A DNA stretch of 34,503 nucleotides from Planctomycetota bacterium (GTDB lineage Bacteria; Planctomycetota; SZUA-567; H5-PLA8). Position numbers and translations under genes: made by a program. Below are positions 17,101 through 23,433 of the stretch, in pieces (position 1 is the first letter of the stretch; each line of letters opens with the position of its first letter). Location: contig JACQFI010000076.1 in the NCBI GenBank assembly GCA_016200135.1, positions 1 to 34,503 on the forward strand, in the 5' to 3' direction. The notes under the pieces were generated by a model, which did no database searches, was not told the DNA's origin, and was given only the letters and a program-made list of their open reading frames with translations.

Positions 17101-17195
17101 GCGGAGGCGGCGCGCTCGACCGCGACGTCACCACCGGCTTCGGACCCGAGACCTACACCGTGCGGCGCGCGCGGCCCGGGAAGTATGAAGGATAG
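11181..17195 (+). CDS. Giant membrane-anchored FecR/VIT/VWA/cyclase-like/TPR/DUF2135 protein, C-terminus truncated
   Basis: A protein of about 2,000 residues. Visible parts by nucleotide: an N-terminal membrane helix (11214-11265); a FecR-like beta region (about 11325-11750); a VIT domain (about 11845-12270, with [13 protein letters not shown] and ARQIYEDIV); a VWA domain (about 12597-13085) with complete MIDAS residues DTSLS, GGTDAGK and ITDG; a Pro-rich linker (13560-13640); a prenyltransferase/squalene-cyclase-like alpha-alpha repeat region (about 14365-15270, with QFPDGHWG); TPR-like helices (about 15390-16900); and the start of DUF2135 (from about 16995, [19 protein letters not shown]). 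DUF2135 stops early at GKYEG. ATG 11181 follows AGAGAGGCAGGG; ATG 11112 is in frame but has a weak site. The role is probably surface or periplasmic protein assembly, but it is not established. Confidence 0.8.
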   Translation: MVPGRQGRRGVYAVLSLIFVVSVVVALQTSQHKREREGADQPPPSVTSVHGALGVWRPASGAWAEMLAGEAFVSGEALRVSTAGQVELSDGNAQFTLGPGCQATPRVSNGRVSAIVLDRGSMRVRCAENCGSVAVETPWGVVKVDHGEAVVALQGGKALAQVLHGRAQALPSEGAKLELRDGQAAELTGREAVETGADAPALATLQAPESAADSEPQGGIGRLVLRDSSGREADALEVRELRVRVVALGAVALTEIEQTFFNPTDRQAEGTFYFPVPAGASICRFAMYVNDKLVEGELVERVRARQIYEDIVRRMRDPALMEWQEGNIFKTRIFPIPAKGPKRILISYTQPLPAEGGERRFVYPLVSKTTQAGKIGRFEFEAEIHGANPAKRIVAPAYPDARVTQDSGGVARVRLTCEGFQPHSDFVLRYSPLRGGPLELVTDRREGEDGFFMLSYAPRFAESSAQPRLEARDLVVLFDTSLSRRADDYRAQLKALNVVLKERSGDDRFAVIAFDVQARALQDGFVAGPAAIDAALGELAKTMPLGGTDAGKMLACLDEFLAKNGRGKTDVLCITDGIATLGETASEKLVERAKPILAKHGVRFHALALGAQYDRLLLGELARRSGGLLRAISPGDELEREAFRFSLALQAPLLKAPEFSFSGAEVSMIYPEKPGTAAAGEEIIVMGRYKNAGKLRVAVKQEGAADAQAEFDLPETDSTNVFVPRLWARERLEKLLLEPQTPETVQAVTDLSQEYTLVTPYTSFLVLESEDMYAKYGVSRQKRRRYWEEIGKQRTAPPPAVAPAPVPATEPPAQPQGPSPAELRAEKDLAQVQRFEGLAADDKAKRIERLNTFIAMHANTHAAEQAWEQIQKIRNLPAAAERPQPLLEKIDLASLGQRFTNGREVSTALSALCLETYYRYMPVTDGAVGVGGNTGTATGVAPPPPPGEVDVTDADITPAVSSADAPIQTRDVEARPEHVDPAQRTNMTPENFDALRRADETDQNPSSTGEDFLDRVQLTSDSSLVAKSNLEMEGHGTFGYRAGGGRTLMVMRHGGSRATESGVDVCANWIASHQFPDGHWGAAGYEETSLAVLSFMGAGHTEKVGQFKAHVKNALSWLIAHQGEDGRLGRRVYEHALATLALCEGAGMGRIAETHTAAQKALDCLIKLQMQKDGKRGGFGETPGEADPFVTVWAALALKSAKIAGLTVPPESFLGVMTYVDSITAENGAVGARGKPEGKEINLLNTAAGLLARQIAGGARDEPRVAGAASLLHALAPEGAKNSADGLFLSYFTTLALFHMGGDYWSDWNAFLKKDRLETQAGKEGEDRGSWPPAGIWVAGRKPLPSTTDGDAGVAAALAVLGGATEADRLKNSEKLAEALSDVADAGIVRKHLPAAEKAGAEAQALLRIRLGMLLAQKQESAEALKEFRAAYELSGQAENVLTLVAGVSFQAHQARECLNALLAEYNAGRNTDLRRRLMGTLLFDPRASIEAPSAYLLPRLLDESAAHAELLEVLGQMAKARAMAKDEAAFFEKAYAWSGRDEAYAFPLLDALCRAKRAKDALSILFNEARTDGRATHWRLETLAALLFDPACAVEDPAQEIETRLPQAGEIRLGAYAHAARRAEELANAEKEHSKSKFTLAARLCRKLYEESGRRERYAQLHIRLLQASGQDAEARETLIREACDENRLALWRMQALAATLLADKKTKAAPDRVADEWFADRPRARVALKWELAHAADAVKNFELAARLYEDIYLGSGRPVAAVQPYITTLLETNQLAKAVKELERSVQGGYHVPWTFASLLECYTKLSKSKAEILRAATSEVELFPRDSDPRVRLAGFFEREGEIEESMQQYLEAVRIRPEDAKFHREVVERGLNAGKIAFARGLLLEMIERWPNSGNIWGHEDQDLYALTGKYPALEEGEDGQRLKELLRKYKVKDLAIVMSWDTDKTDVDLHVSEPTGEESDYTHKETFGGGGALDRDVTTGFGPETYTVRRARPGKYEG

Positions 17196-17250
17196 GTCGG
17201 AGCGCATTGTGGTGGATGAGGTCGAGATTCCAGCGGCCAAGAAGCCGTAG
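17188..17250 (+). pseudogene. Out-of-frame remnant of the C-terminus of the giant VIT/VWA protein
   Basis: In the +1 frame relative to the giant gene, the bases just across its stop read [20 protein letters not shown] and end in TAG at 17248. This resembles the last strand of DUF2135 proteins. The middle of that domain is missing, so an internal deletion that also shifted the frame, or an assembly error, is the likely cause. Confidence 0.5.
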
Positions 17251-17279
17251 AACGCGCTACACGACCAATGAAGAACGAT

Positions 17280-17321
17280 GGCGGCCCTGACTGGCAAACG
17301 TTGCAGCCGGTCAGGGCCGCC
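17280..17321 (+). terminator. Strong hairpin downstream of the giant gene
   Basis: GGCGGCCCTGAC (17280-17291) pairs perfectly over 12 bp with GTCAGGGCCGCC (17310-17321), with an 18-nt loop. What follows is GCCTTTGCTT rather than a clean T-run, so this may be a terminator of reduced strength or an mRNA 3'-end stabiliser. It separates the giant gene from the glycosidase gene. Confidence 0.5.
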
Positions 17322-17396
17322 GCCTTTGCTTGGCGTTCCCGACTTCCCGCGTAGATTGGATTTCTATCCAACCCACGTATCGCGCGGAGGCCCGCC

Positions 17397-20159
17397 ATGT
17401 CCTCGATCTCCATCTTTTGCGTACTTGCGACTAGCGTTCATTGCGCGGTCTTCGGATTCGGCGCGGAAGAGCTGCCGGCCAAACCCGCAGCGAAGCTGAC
17501 GCTCGAAAAAGCCGCGCTCGCGCGCTCCGATAAGATTAAGGGAAAATTTGAACTGGCGGCGCCCGCGGCGGCGAACGGAACGCTGGTGCTCACCTGGACG
17601 GACTGCTTTGGCCGGACGGTGGCGAAGTCGGAGCAGGCCGTCAACGCCGGCGCGGCTGAGGCGAGTTTCGAGATCTCCGCCGCACCGGCGCTCGGCCTTG
17701 CGAACACCCTCACGGCGGAACTGACCTTGGGCGAAGCGAAGACCTCCGCTGCGGCGGAGTTCGTCGTCACGCCGGACTACGAGCCCTGGGACGACTATCA
17801 GGTCATCATGTACTACGCGTACAAGCCCGAGCAGCAGGCGCATCTGCGGGACATCGGCATCACCGCGGGAATGAATCAGTCGCGCAGCAACTTCGAACCC
17901 AGCAGCCGCAGCACCAAAGTCTGGTGGGGCGCCGGCTATCGCTACTACTGCGAACAGATTCTCTCTTCCGTGTATGCGGAGTACCACCGCTACCACGGCA
18001 AGGAGCCCAAGAACATCGAGCTCGTCAAGGCGAAGGAACTCTACAAGCAGGACCGCACGAAGAAGGACGCGTTCATCCGCAAGCCGTGCTTCCACGATCC
18101 GGCGACGCGCAAAAAGATCGAGGACGATCTGGCACAGGTGGTCTCCATCGGCCAGAAGTTCGCGCCGCTCTTCTATAGTTTGGCCGACGAGGCCGGCGTC
18201 GCCGACCTGCCAACGGCGTGGGACTTCTGCTACGACCCGCGCACGCTTGCGGCCATGCGCGAGTGGCTGAAGGGCCAGTACGGCACCCTGGAGGCGCTCA
18301 ACACGGAGTGGGAGACGAAGTTCGAGAAGTGGGACGACGTCACGCCGCTGACCACCGATGAGACAATGAAACGCGGCGGCGACAACCTCTCGCCGTGGGC
18401 CGACCACCGCACTTTTATGGAGATCACGTTCGCCGAAGCGGTGAAGTGGGGCAGCGACGCGGTGCTCAAGGCGGACCCCAAGGCGTACGTGGGCCTCGTG
18501 GGCTGCCAGATGCCTTCGGCTTTCGGCGGCTACGATTACTGGCGGCTCGCGCAGGCGATGAGCTGCATCGAGCCGTACAACATCGGGAACAATCGCGAGA
18601 TTTGGCGCTCGTTCAGCCCGCGCAGCCCGGCGGTGACGACCTCGTTCGGCTTCAGCAACCAAGAGGTGTGGCGGCTATGGTACCAGCTCCTGCACGGCGA
18701 CCGCGGGATCATCATCTACGACGAGAAGAACACGTACCTCGACGAGAAGGGCGAGCCGACCGAACTTGGCAAGAAGGTGAGCGGACCGTATCACGAGCTC
18801 ACCGGCGGCATCTGCAAGCTGCTCGCGAACTGCGAGCGCGTCAACGACCCTATTGCGATTCACTATTCGCAGGCGAGCATCCACGCGCACTGGATTTTCC
18901 AGGCGCGGCCCGAAGGCGAGAAGTGGCTGGAGCGCGGGAGCGCCAGCGAGCGGCTGAAAAGCGAGTTCCTGCGCCTGCGCGAGTCCTTCACGAAGCTGAT
19001 CGAGGACCAGCAGCTCCAATACACCTTCGTTTCGTACGCGCAGCTCGAGCAGGGCGAATTGAAGAAGAACCCGCCAAAGATTCTCTTCCTGCCGCAGAGC
19101 ATCGCGATGAGCAAGGCCGAGTGCGACGCGCTGCGCGCCTACGTGGAAGCAGGCGGCGTGCTTGTGGCCGACAGCCGCTGCGCGCTGATGGACGAGCACT
19201 GCAAGCGGCTGGAGAAGGGGCAGCTTGACGATCTCTTCGGGATCACGCGCAAAGATCAGGAGTGGAAACCGGGCACCGCCGAATGGCTGAAAAACGCTGC
19301 GCCTTTTGCGGAAAAGAAGCCGGAGATCAAAAGCAGTGTCCCCGAATCAGGCATAGCCCTGGATGCGGCAAGCGGAGCGGCGGCTGACTTTGCGGATGAG
19401 GTCGGAACACCCGTTCTGATTCATCGCCAGGTAGGCAAAGGGAAGACGCTCTATTTAAATATCGATTTTACCGATTACCACCGTTGGCGACTCAAGACGC
19501 CCCAGGAGAAGAATGCGTTGGCGCTGTTTGAGAAGCTAACCGTGGAAACTGGAGTTACCCCCGCCTTTATCGTGCGTCGCCCCGATCAATCAGAGGTCCC
19601 TGGCATCGAGCTCTTTCCGTTTACCAACGGCGAGATGAAACTCGTTGCGCTGCACCGGAACCCGCAACTTCGCATCAACGAACTCGGGCCGCCGGAGTAC
19701 CGGTCCAACGAGGCGTTCGAGAAGGAGGAGGAGCTCGAGGTCGATCTGCGCGCGCCGTACGCGGTCTACGACGTACGCGCGGGCAAGCTTTTGGCCGAAA
19801 AAGAACAGAAGCTCAAGCTGAAGCTCGACCCATTCGTGCCGACGATCCTCGCGCTGTTCAAGGCGCCGGCGAAGGCGGTGAGTCTGGACGTTCCCGCGAA
19901 GGCCAAGCGCGGCGAGGCGCTCGCGTGCAAAATCGCGCTCGACGCGCCGGCTCCGGCCGACGTGCACGCGTACCGGTTCGAGGTCACCGGGCCGGACGGC
20001 AAGCCGCTGCCGCTCTATGCCAAGAATCTCAAAGCACCCAAGGGCGCCTGTGCGACAACGCTCTATCTGGCCTTGAGCGATCCCGCGGGGAAATACACGG
20101 TTACGGTGCGGGATATCGCCACCGGCCTGAGCGCGCAGAAGATGGTGGAGGCGGAGTAA
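17397..20159 (+). CDS. Secreted GH42-like glycoside hydrolase with beta-galactosidase trimerisation-type domain
   Basis: This 920-residue protein starts with a signal peptide (MSSISIFCVLATSVHCAVFG). A beta-sandwich domain (about 35-125) precedes a TIM-barrel region (about 130-480) with GH42-style text: FYSLADEAGV, REWLKGQYGTLEALNTEWE and PWADHRTFMEITFAE. The acid/base is probably the Glu of ADEAG; GH42 usually has Asn-Glu. A Glyco_hydro_42M-like domain follows (about 485-700; IAIHYSQASIHAHWI, VEAGGVLVADSRCALMDEH), then beta-rich C-terminal domains. It would cleave a beta-galactoside or related glycan outside the cytoplasm. ATG 17397 has GGAGG 6 nt upstream. Substrate and nucleophile could not be fixed by eye. 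Confidence 0.75.
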   Translation: MSSISIFCVLATSVHCAVFGFGAEELPAKPAAKLTLEKAALARSDKIKGKFELAAPAAANGTLVLTWTDCFGRTVAKSEQAVNAGAAEASFEISAAPALGLANTLTAELTLGEAKTSAAAEFVVTPDYEPWDDYQVIMYYAYKPEQQAHLRDIGITAGMNQSRSNFEPSSRSTKVWWGAGYRYYCEQILSSVYAEYHRYHGKEPKNIELVKAKELYKQDRTKKDAFIRKPCFHDPATRKKIEDDLAQVVSIGQKFAPLFYSLADEAGVADLPTAWDFCYDPRTLAAMREWLKGQYGTLEALNTEWETKFEKWDDVTPLTTDETMKRGGDNLSPWADHRTFMEITFAEAVKWGSDAVLKADPKAYVGLVGCQMPSAFGGYDYWRLAQAMSCIEPYNIGNNREIWRSFSPRSPAVTTSFGFSNQEVWRLWYQLLHGDRGIIIYDEKNTYLDEKGEPTELGKKVSGPYHELTGGICKLLANCERVNDPIAIHYSQASIHAHWIFQARPEGEKWLERGSASERLKSEFLRLRESFTKLIEDQQLQYTFVSYAQLEQGELKKNPPKILFLPQSIAMSKAECDALRAYVEAGGVLVADSRCALMDEHCKRLEKGQLDDLFGITRKDQEWKPGTAEWLKNAAPFAEKKPEIKSSVPESGIALDAASGAAADFADEVGTPVLIHRQVGKGKTLYLNIDFTDYHRWRLKTPQEKNALALFEKLTVETGVTPAFIVRRPDQSEVPGIELFPFTNGEMKLVALHRNPQLRINELGPPEYRSNEAFEKEEELEVDLRAPYAVYDVRAGKLLAEKEQKLKLKLDPFVPTILALFKAPAKAVSLDVPAKAKRGEALACKIALDAPAPADVHAYRFEVTGPDGKPLPLYAKNLKAPKGACATTLYLALSDPAGKYTVTVRDIATGLSAQKMVEAE

Positions 20160-20523
20160 CCACTGCCGGCAAAGGCATGCAGCGAGCTGGGAAGGCGTTT
20201 TTTGGCTCTGAATTTCCCGGAATATAACTCGTTTATCCGCCCCGATGTGAAAAATTGAGAGCGACAACGCAAGGTTCGATACATTGGGACGACACCTTGG
20301 GTTCTCAAGAGTGGGCCCATTGGGCCCGTTACAAACCGTTATGCAGCTCCCAATTGAATTCAATATTTGGCAATGAGTCGCGCCAATGGTGTAATTCACC
20401 AACTTATGTGCATGCTCCGGTAATACCATTTGTTGACGCGTCATGGCCGAAAGGTCATGCTTATAGGTACATTTGCATCGCGCTTTCCAGCGTTCTTCAA
20501 GATGAGAACAGAAGGAGTCTACG
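20160..20523. other. 364-bp non-coding region before the amidohydrolase operon
   Basis: This stretch is clearly AT-richer than its flanks and has no convincing gene. It holds GGGCCC-ATT-GGGCCC (20313-20327), a sigma70-like promoter (20367-20395), the word TAATACCA (20421-20428) also found before the regulator gene, and the ribosome binding site GGAG before ATG 20524. Confidence 0.5.
20367..20395 (+). promoter_or_regulatory. Sigma70-type promoter of the amidohydrolase operon
   Basis: TTGGCA (20367-20372) and TGTAAT (20390-20395) each match the consensus at five of six positions and are separated by exactly 17 bp. Transcription would start near 20402, giving a leader of about 120 nt that contains TAATACCA at 20421, where a regulator could bind. 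Confidence 0.5.
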
Positions 20524-21348
20524 ATGGCTGCCGCGAACGCCGCCAAGCCGGTTACAGGCGGGCGGATCGACGTTCACACGCATCTCATGGCGCCGGCGCT
20601 TGACCCCGAAGAGTGGGAGATGGAAGAATGCCTGCGGCTCGCTAAGCGCGCGGGCGTTTCCCGCCACGTGCTGCTCGGCAACCTGTACCTCGGAGGAAAG
20701 GACTGGGTCCATGCCGAGCCCGATGGCATTCGCGCGGTGAATACGCACACGCTGAAGGCCATGGCGCGGCACCCCGACCGGTTCATCGGCTTCTGCTATT
20801 TGAATCCCGCCAATCCGGTCGACTTCACCCAGGATGAGATCACGCGCTGCGTGGTGGACGGAGGCATGAAAGGGCTGAAGTTCGAAGCGGCCGTCAAGGC
20901 CACGGATCGGCGATACGATCCCATCTGCGAACGCGCGGAGAAGCTCGGCATCACCATCATGCACCACACTTGGTACAACGTGCTGGGCTGCGTCTGGCCG
21001 ACCGAGTCCACGCCCGCGGAGGCGGCCGACCTTGCGCGCAGATTCCCGAATGTCTCGTTCATCTTCGCACATTTGGGCGGCGGACGGGAGCGCGGGGTGC
21101 ACGACCTCGTCGATCTACCCAACGTCTGTTACGACACTTCGGGTTCGTACGCGGAGACCGAGCTGGTCGAGTACGCGGCGAAGCAACTGGGCGCGGAGCG
21201 CCTGATCTTCGGGTCGGATTATCCCGGACGCAACATCGGCGTGCAGGCCGGGCGCGTGCTGGGCGCGCGGCTGAGTCCACGCGAGCACGAGCTGATCCTC
21301 GGCGGGAACCTGGCGCGAGTGCTCAAGCTTGAAGGAGCCGCCGCATGA
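20524..21348 (+). CDS. Amidohydrolase-type metal-dependent TIM-barrel hydrolase (Amidohydro_2)
   Basis: This 274-residue protein belongs to the family of ACMSD-like and related decarboxylases and hydrolases. It has the metal motif DVHTH (H18, H20), IMHHTW (H147, H148), AHLGGG (H183) and FGSDYPG (D232), the expected ligand set for a mononuclear amidohydrolase barrel. It has no signal peptide. The start ATG has AGAAGGAG 6 nt upstream. It overlaps the following amidohydrolase-like gene by 4 bp (ATGA), so the two are translationally coupled and may form a complex. The metal site supports hydrolysis, lactone opening or decarboxylation of a small acid; the substrate is not readable. Nearby glycosidase and regulator genes suggest a sugar-derived compound. 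Confidence 0.85.
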   Translation: MAAANAAKPVTGGRIDVHTHLMAPALDPEEWEMEECLRLAKRAGVSRHVLLGNLYLGGKDWVHAEPDGIRAVNTHTLKAMARHPDRFIGFCYLNPANPVDFTQDEITRCVVDGGMKGLKFEAAVKATDRRYDPICERAEKLGITIMHHTWYNVLGCVWPTESTPAEAADLARRFPNVSFIFAHLGGGRERGVHDLVDLPNVCYDTSGSYAETELVEYAAKQLGAERLIFGSDYPGRNIGVQAGRVLGARLSPREHELILGGNLARVLKLEGAAA

Positions 21349-22118
21349 ATCCTGTAACCGATACGAGCGTCTTCAGCGGGCAATGGCCCTTCCGCAAATT
21401 GCCCTACCGTACGCCGGGAGAACTCAAGGAACACTTGAGCGGCCGCGGCGTTCGGGAGGCCTGGGTGTCCTCGCTCGATGCGATCCTGTATCCCGACCCG
21501 ATGCACGGGAACGTGCCGCTGGCCGAGACGGTGGCGCGCGACCCGTTCTTCGTGCCCGTCGCGGTGCTCGACGTGACGCTCGCAAAATGGCGCCGCGATG
21601 CCAGAGAGTGCCTGGAGCAGCGCGAATTTCGCGCGCTCAAGCTGACGCCGAATTACCATTCGTATCCGCTCACCGATCCGAACGCCGCTGCACTGGCGGA
21701 TCTCGCGGGCGAGGCCGGCGTGCCCGTCTGCATTCAGACGCGCATGATGGACGAGCGCGCGCATCATCCGCTGATGAAAGTCCCGCAGGTACCCGCAAGC
21801 GAGATCGCGGCCTTGGCGCGCCGGCATCCACGCACGCGCTTTCTCGCCTGCGCGGCGGACAACGGCATGCTCAAGGCGTTCGCGGGCATCGAGAATCTGT
21901 GGTCCGAAATAAGCTTTGTCGAGAACCGCAATACGCTTTTCAAAGCGATCGGCGTGGTCGGCGCGAGTCGCCTCGTCTTCGGTACCCACAGTCCGCTGCT
22001 CTACTTTGAGGCGTCCGCCGCGAAGCTGGACTCCGATCCCGAAGATGTCTCGGCCGAGCAACTCGAGACCGTGTGCGTTAAGAACGCAACTGAGCTGCTT
22101 GGAGCGCGTAAGAAATAG
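21345..22118 (+). CDS. Amidohydrolase-like TIM-barrel protein lacking the usual metal ligands
   Basis: This 257-residue protein is coupled to the previous gene through an ATGA overlap; AGGAGCC precedes the ATG. It keeps the outline of Amidohydro_2 barrels: a first strand TDTSVFSGQWPFRKLP, a middle segment REFRALKLTPNYHSYPL, GVPVCIQTRM and a last strand RLVFGTHSPLLYFEAS. The HxH of strand 1 is replaced by DTS and the final GSDYP by GTHSP. The metal site of the upstream protein is therefore absent or rebuilt. It may be a non-catalytic partner of the upstream enzyme or a separate metal-free enzyme. The C-terminal NATELLG helix is typical of the superfamily. Confidence 0.75.
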   Translation: MNPVTDTSVFSGQWPFRKLPYRTPGELKEHLSGRGVREAWVSSLDAILYPDPMHGNVPLAETVARDPFFVPVAVLDVTLAKWRRDARECLEQREFRALKLTPNYHSYPLTDPNAAALADLAGEAGVPVCIQTRMMDERAHHPLMKVPQVPASEIAALARRHPRTRFLACAADNGMLKAFAGIENLWSEISFVENRNTLFKAIGVVGASRLVFGTHSPLLYFEASAAKLDSDPEDVSAEQLETVCVKNATELLGARKK

Positions 22119-22214
22119 GATAGCTTTGGCCAAGCATCGACTGCTCCTTCTCGATTATATTATATAACCTTAAATTTTACATATAGTTACATAATTGATT
22201 ATCACGCGCGCGTG

Positions 22215-22258
22215 TTCAATTCGCGGTGTATATACCAATATAATACCACTATAGTACC
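22215..22258 (+). promoter_or_regulatory. Promoter and candidate operator of the GntR/LacI regulator
   Basis: A perfect -10 box TATAAT lies at 22239-22244, with a weak TTCAAT at 22215-22220 (18 bp apart). Over the -10 and just past it are three related words at 10-11 bp spacing: ATACCA (22232), ATACCA (22243) and AGTACC (22253), preceded by palindromic GTATATAC (22228-22235). Helically phased repeats over the promoter of a repressor gene suggest autoregulation. Confidence 0.45.
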
Positions 22259-22270
22259 TGAAGAGATCAC

Positions 22271-23377
22271 ATGAAGACCAAGACTTTTGAGACTCGGAAG
22301 AACCTCGCTGACGAATTGGCGGACCGAGTCCGCGGACTGGTCCAGTCTTCGAACTGGCCGCCCAACGCCTACCTGCCGGCGGAGCGCGAACTGTGCGACC
22401 GCTTCAAGGTCAGCCGGGTTACGGTCAGGCGGGCGCTCGGCAGGTTGGTTAACGAAGGGCTGCTGGAAGCGATTCCGCAAAAGGGTTATCGCCCGCACCC
22501 AGTGCAGGATGGGGCCGACAAACCGTTGCGGTTGGCTTTTATCGCGGGGCAGATCGGCGCGAACGAGCCATGGGACTACGTTCACGCGGGTATCCTGAAC
22601 GCGTTCCAGCAGGTGCTGCTGCCGAAGTCAATGGCCGTCGTAGCAGTGGGGGTAAAAGGCCGTGCGCCGGCCGAGGTCCTGAAAGAACTGCTGGACGCGC
22701 GCGTGAATGCCGTAGCGCTCGATACGAGCGACCCCTTCATGCAGGATGCCGTCGTGAAGGCAGGACTGCGCTGCGTGATCGTGGACGCAATCTCTTCTCG
22801 GACGGATCTCGACGTGGTGCTACAGGACAACCACGAGGGCGCGCGCATGGCGGTGCGGCATCTGCTTGCGCGCGGACACAAGCGGATTGGCTGGCTGGGG
22901 CCCACGCGCGGTTATGTGCATTGGAGCGAACGGTTCGGCGGCGCGCGCGAAGGGCTTTGGGCGGCGGGGCTCGAGTTTGCCCCCGAAGATATTCTCCAGC
23001 CGGGCAACAGCGACGCACGGGAAGAGGCCGCGGTGTTGCTCAAGCGGCGGATGGAATCTCCGGACGCTCCGGCGGCGTGGGTCTGTCTCTGGCAGAAGAT
23101 GGTGCTTGCCGCCGGCGATGTTCAACAAGCCCAGGAACGTAAACTGGATCTTTGCGGATGGTCGAACGAGCGTGAGTACCGCGAGCTGCTAGCTCCGGCG
23201 TTTCTCGGCGGCGAGATGCCCGCCATGGTGACCTGGCGGCCGGAGGAGCTGGCCGAACTCGCGTGGGAGCGGCTGGAGCTACGCGCCCGCGAGCCGCGCG
23301 TGGCGACCTGCAGGATTAACGTAAAAGTGCGCCTGGCCGAACCGCGCTCCGCGACGAGCGTTCTCAAGCAAGGCTGA
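22271..23377 (+). CDS. Chimeric GntR-type HTH / LacI-type sensor transcriptional regulator (AraR-like)
   Basis: Of 368 residues, about 12-78 form a GntR winged helix (LADRVRGLVQSSNWPPNAYL, PAERELCDRFKVSRVTVRRAL, EGLLEAIPQKGY). Residues about 85-350 form a periplasmic-binding-protein-like effector domain of the LacI/GalR type, with GARMAVRHLLARGHKRIGWLGP as its clearest motif. This layout is that of Bacillus AraR and suggests a sugar-responsive repressor. GAAGAG lies before ATG 22271. Its own promoter carries phased repeats, and one word, TAATACCA, recurs before the amidohydrolase operon directly upstream. The likely regulon is the local cluster at 17397-27112; the effector is unknown. Confidence 0.88.
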   Translation: MKTKTFETRKNLADELADRVRGLVQSSNWPPNAYLPAERELCDRFKVSRVTVRRALGRLVNEGLLEAIPQKGYRPHPVQDGADKPLRLAFIAGQIGANEPWDYVHAGILNAFQQVLLPKSMAVVAVGVKGRAPAEVLKELLDARVNAVALDTSDPFMQDAVVKAGLRCVIVDAISSRTDLDVVLQDNHEGARMAVRHLLARGHKRIGWLGPTRGYVHWSERFGGAREGLWAAGLEFAPEDILQPGNSDAREEAAVLLKRRMESPDAPAAWVCLWQKMVLAAGDVQQAQERKLDLCGWSNEREYRELLAPAFLGGEMPAMVTWRPEELAELAWERLELRAREPRVATCRINVKVRLAEPRSATSVLKQG

Positions 23378-23433
23378 ATTATCGCGAGTTGGCCGGCCGA
23401 CGGTTTCAATATTGGGATGTACTTGGAGGTCTC

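Noticed and set aside
15825..17297. 490-codon minus-strand open frame
   Set aside because: Antisense shadow of the TPR and DUF2135 region of the giant gene.
17364..18662. 432-codon minus-strand open frame
   Set aside because: Antisense to the GH42-like gene, which has a signal peptide, ribosome binding site and family motifs.
20433..20467. TTGACG with TATAGG as a promoter
   Set aside because: The spacing is 23 bp, too long; the 17-bp partner CATGCT is a poor -10 box. The promoter at 20367-20395 is better.
22205..22213. CGCGCGCG tract
   Set aside because: Too short to claim a Z-DNA or other function in a GC-rich genome.
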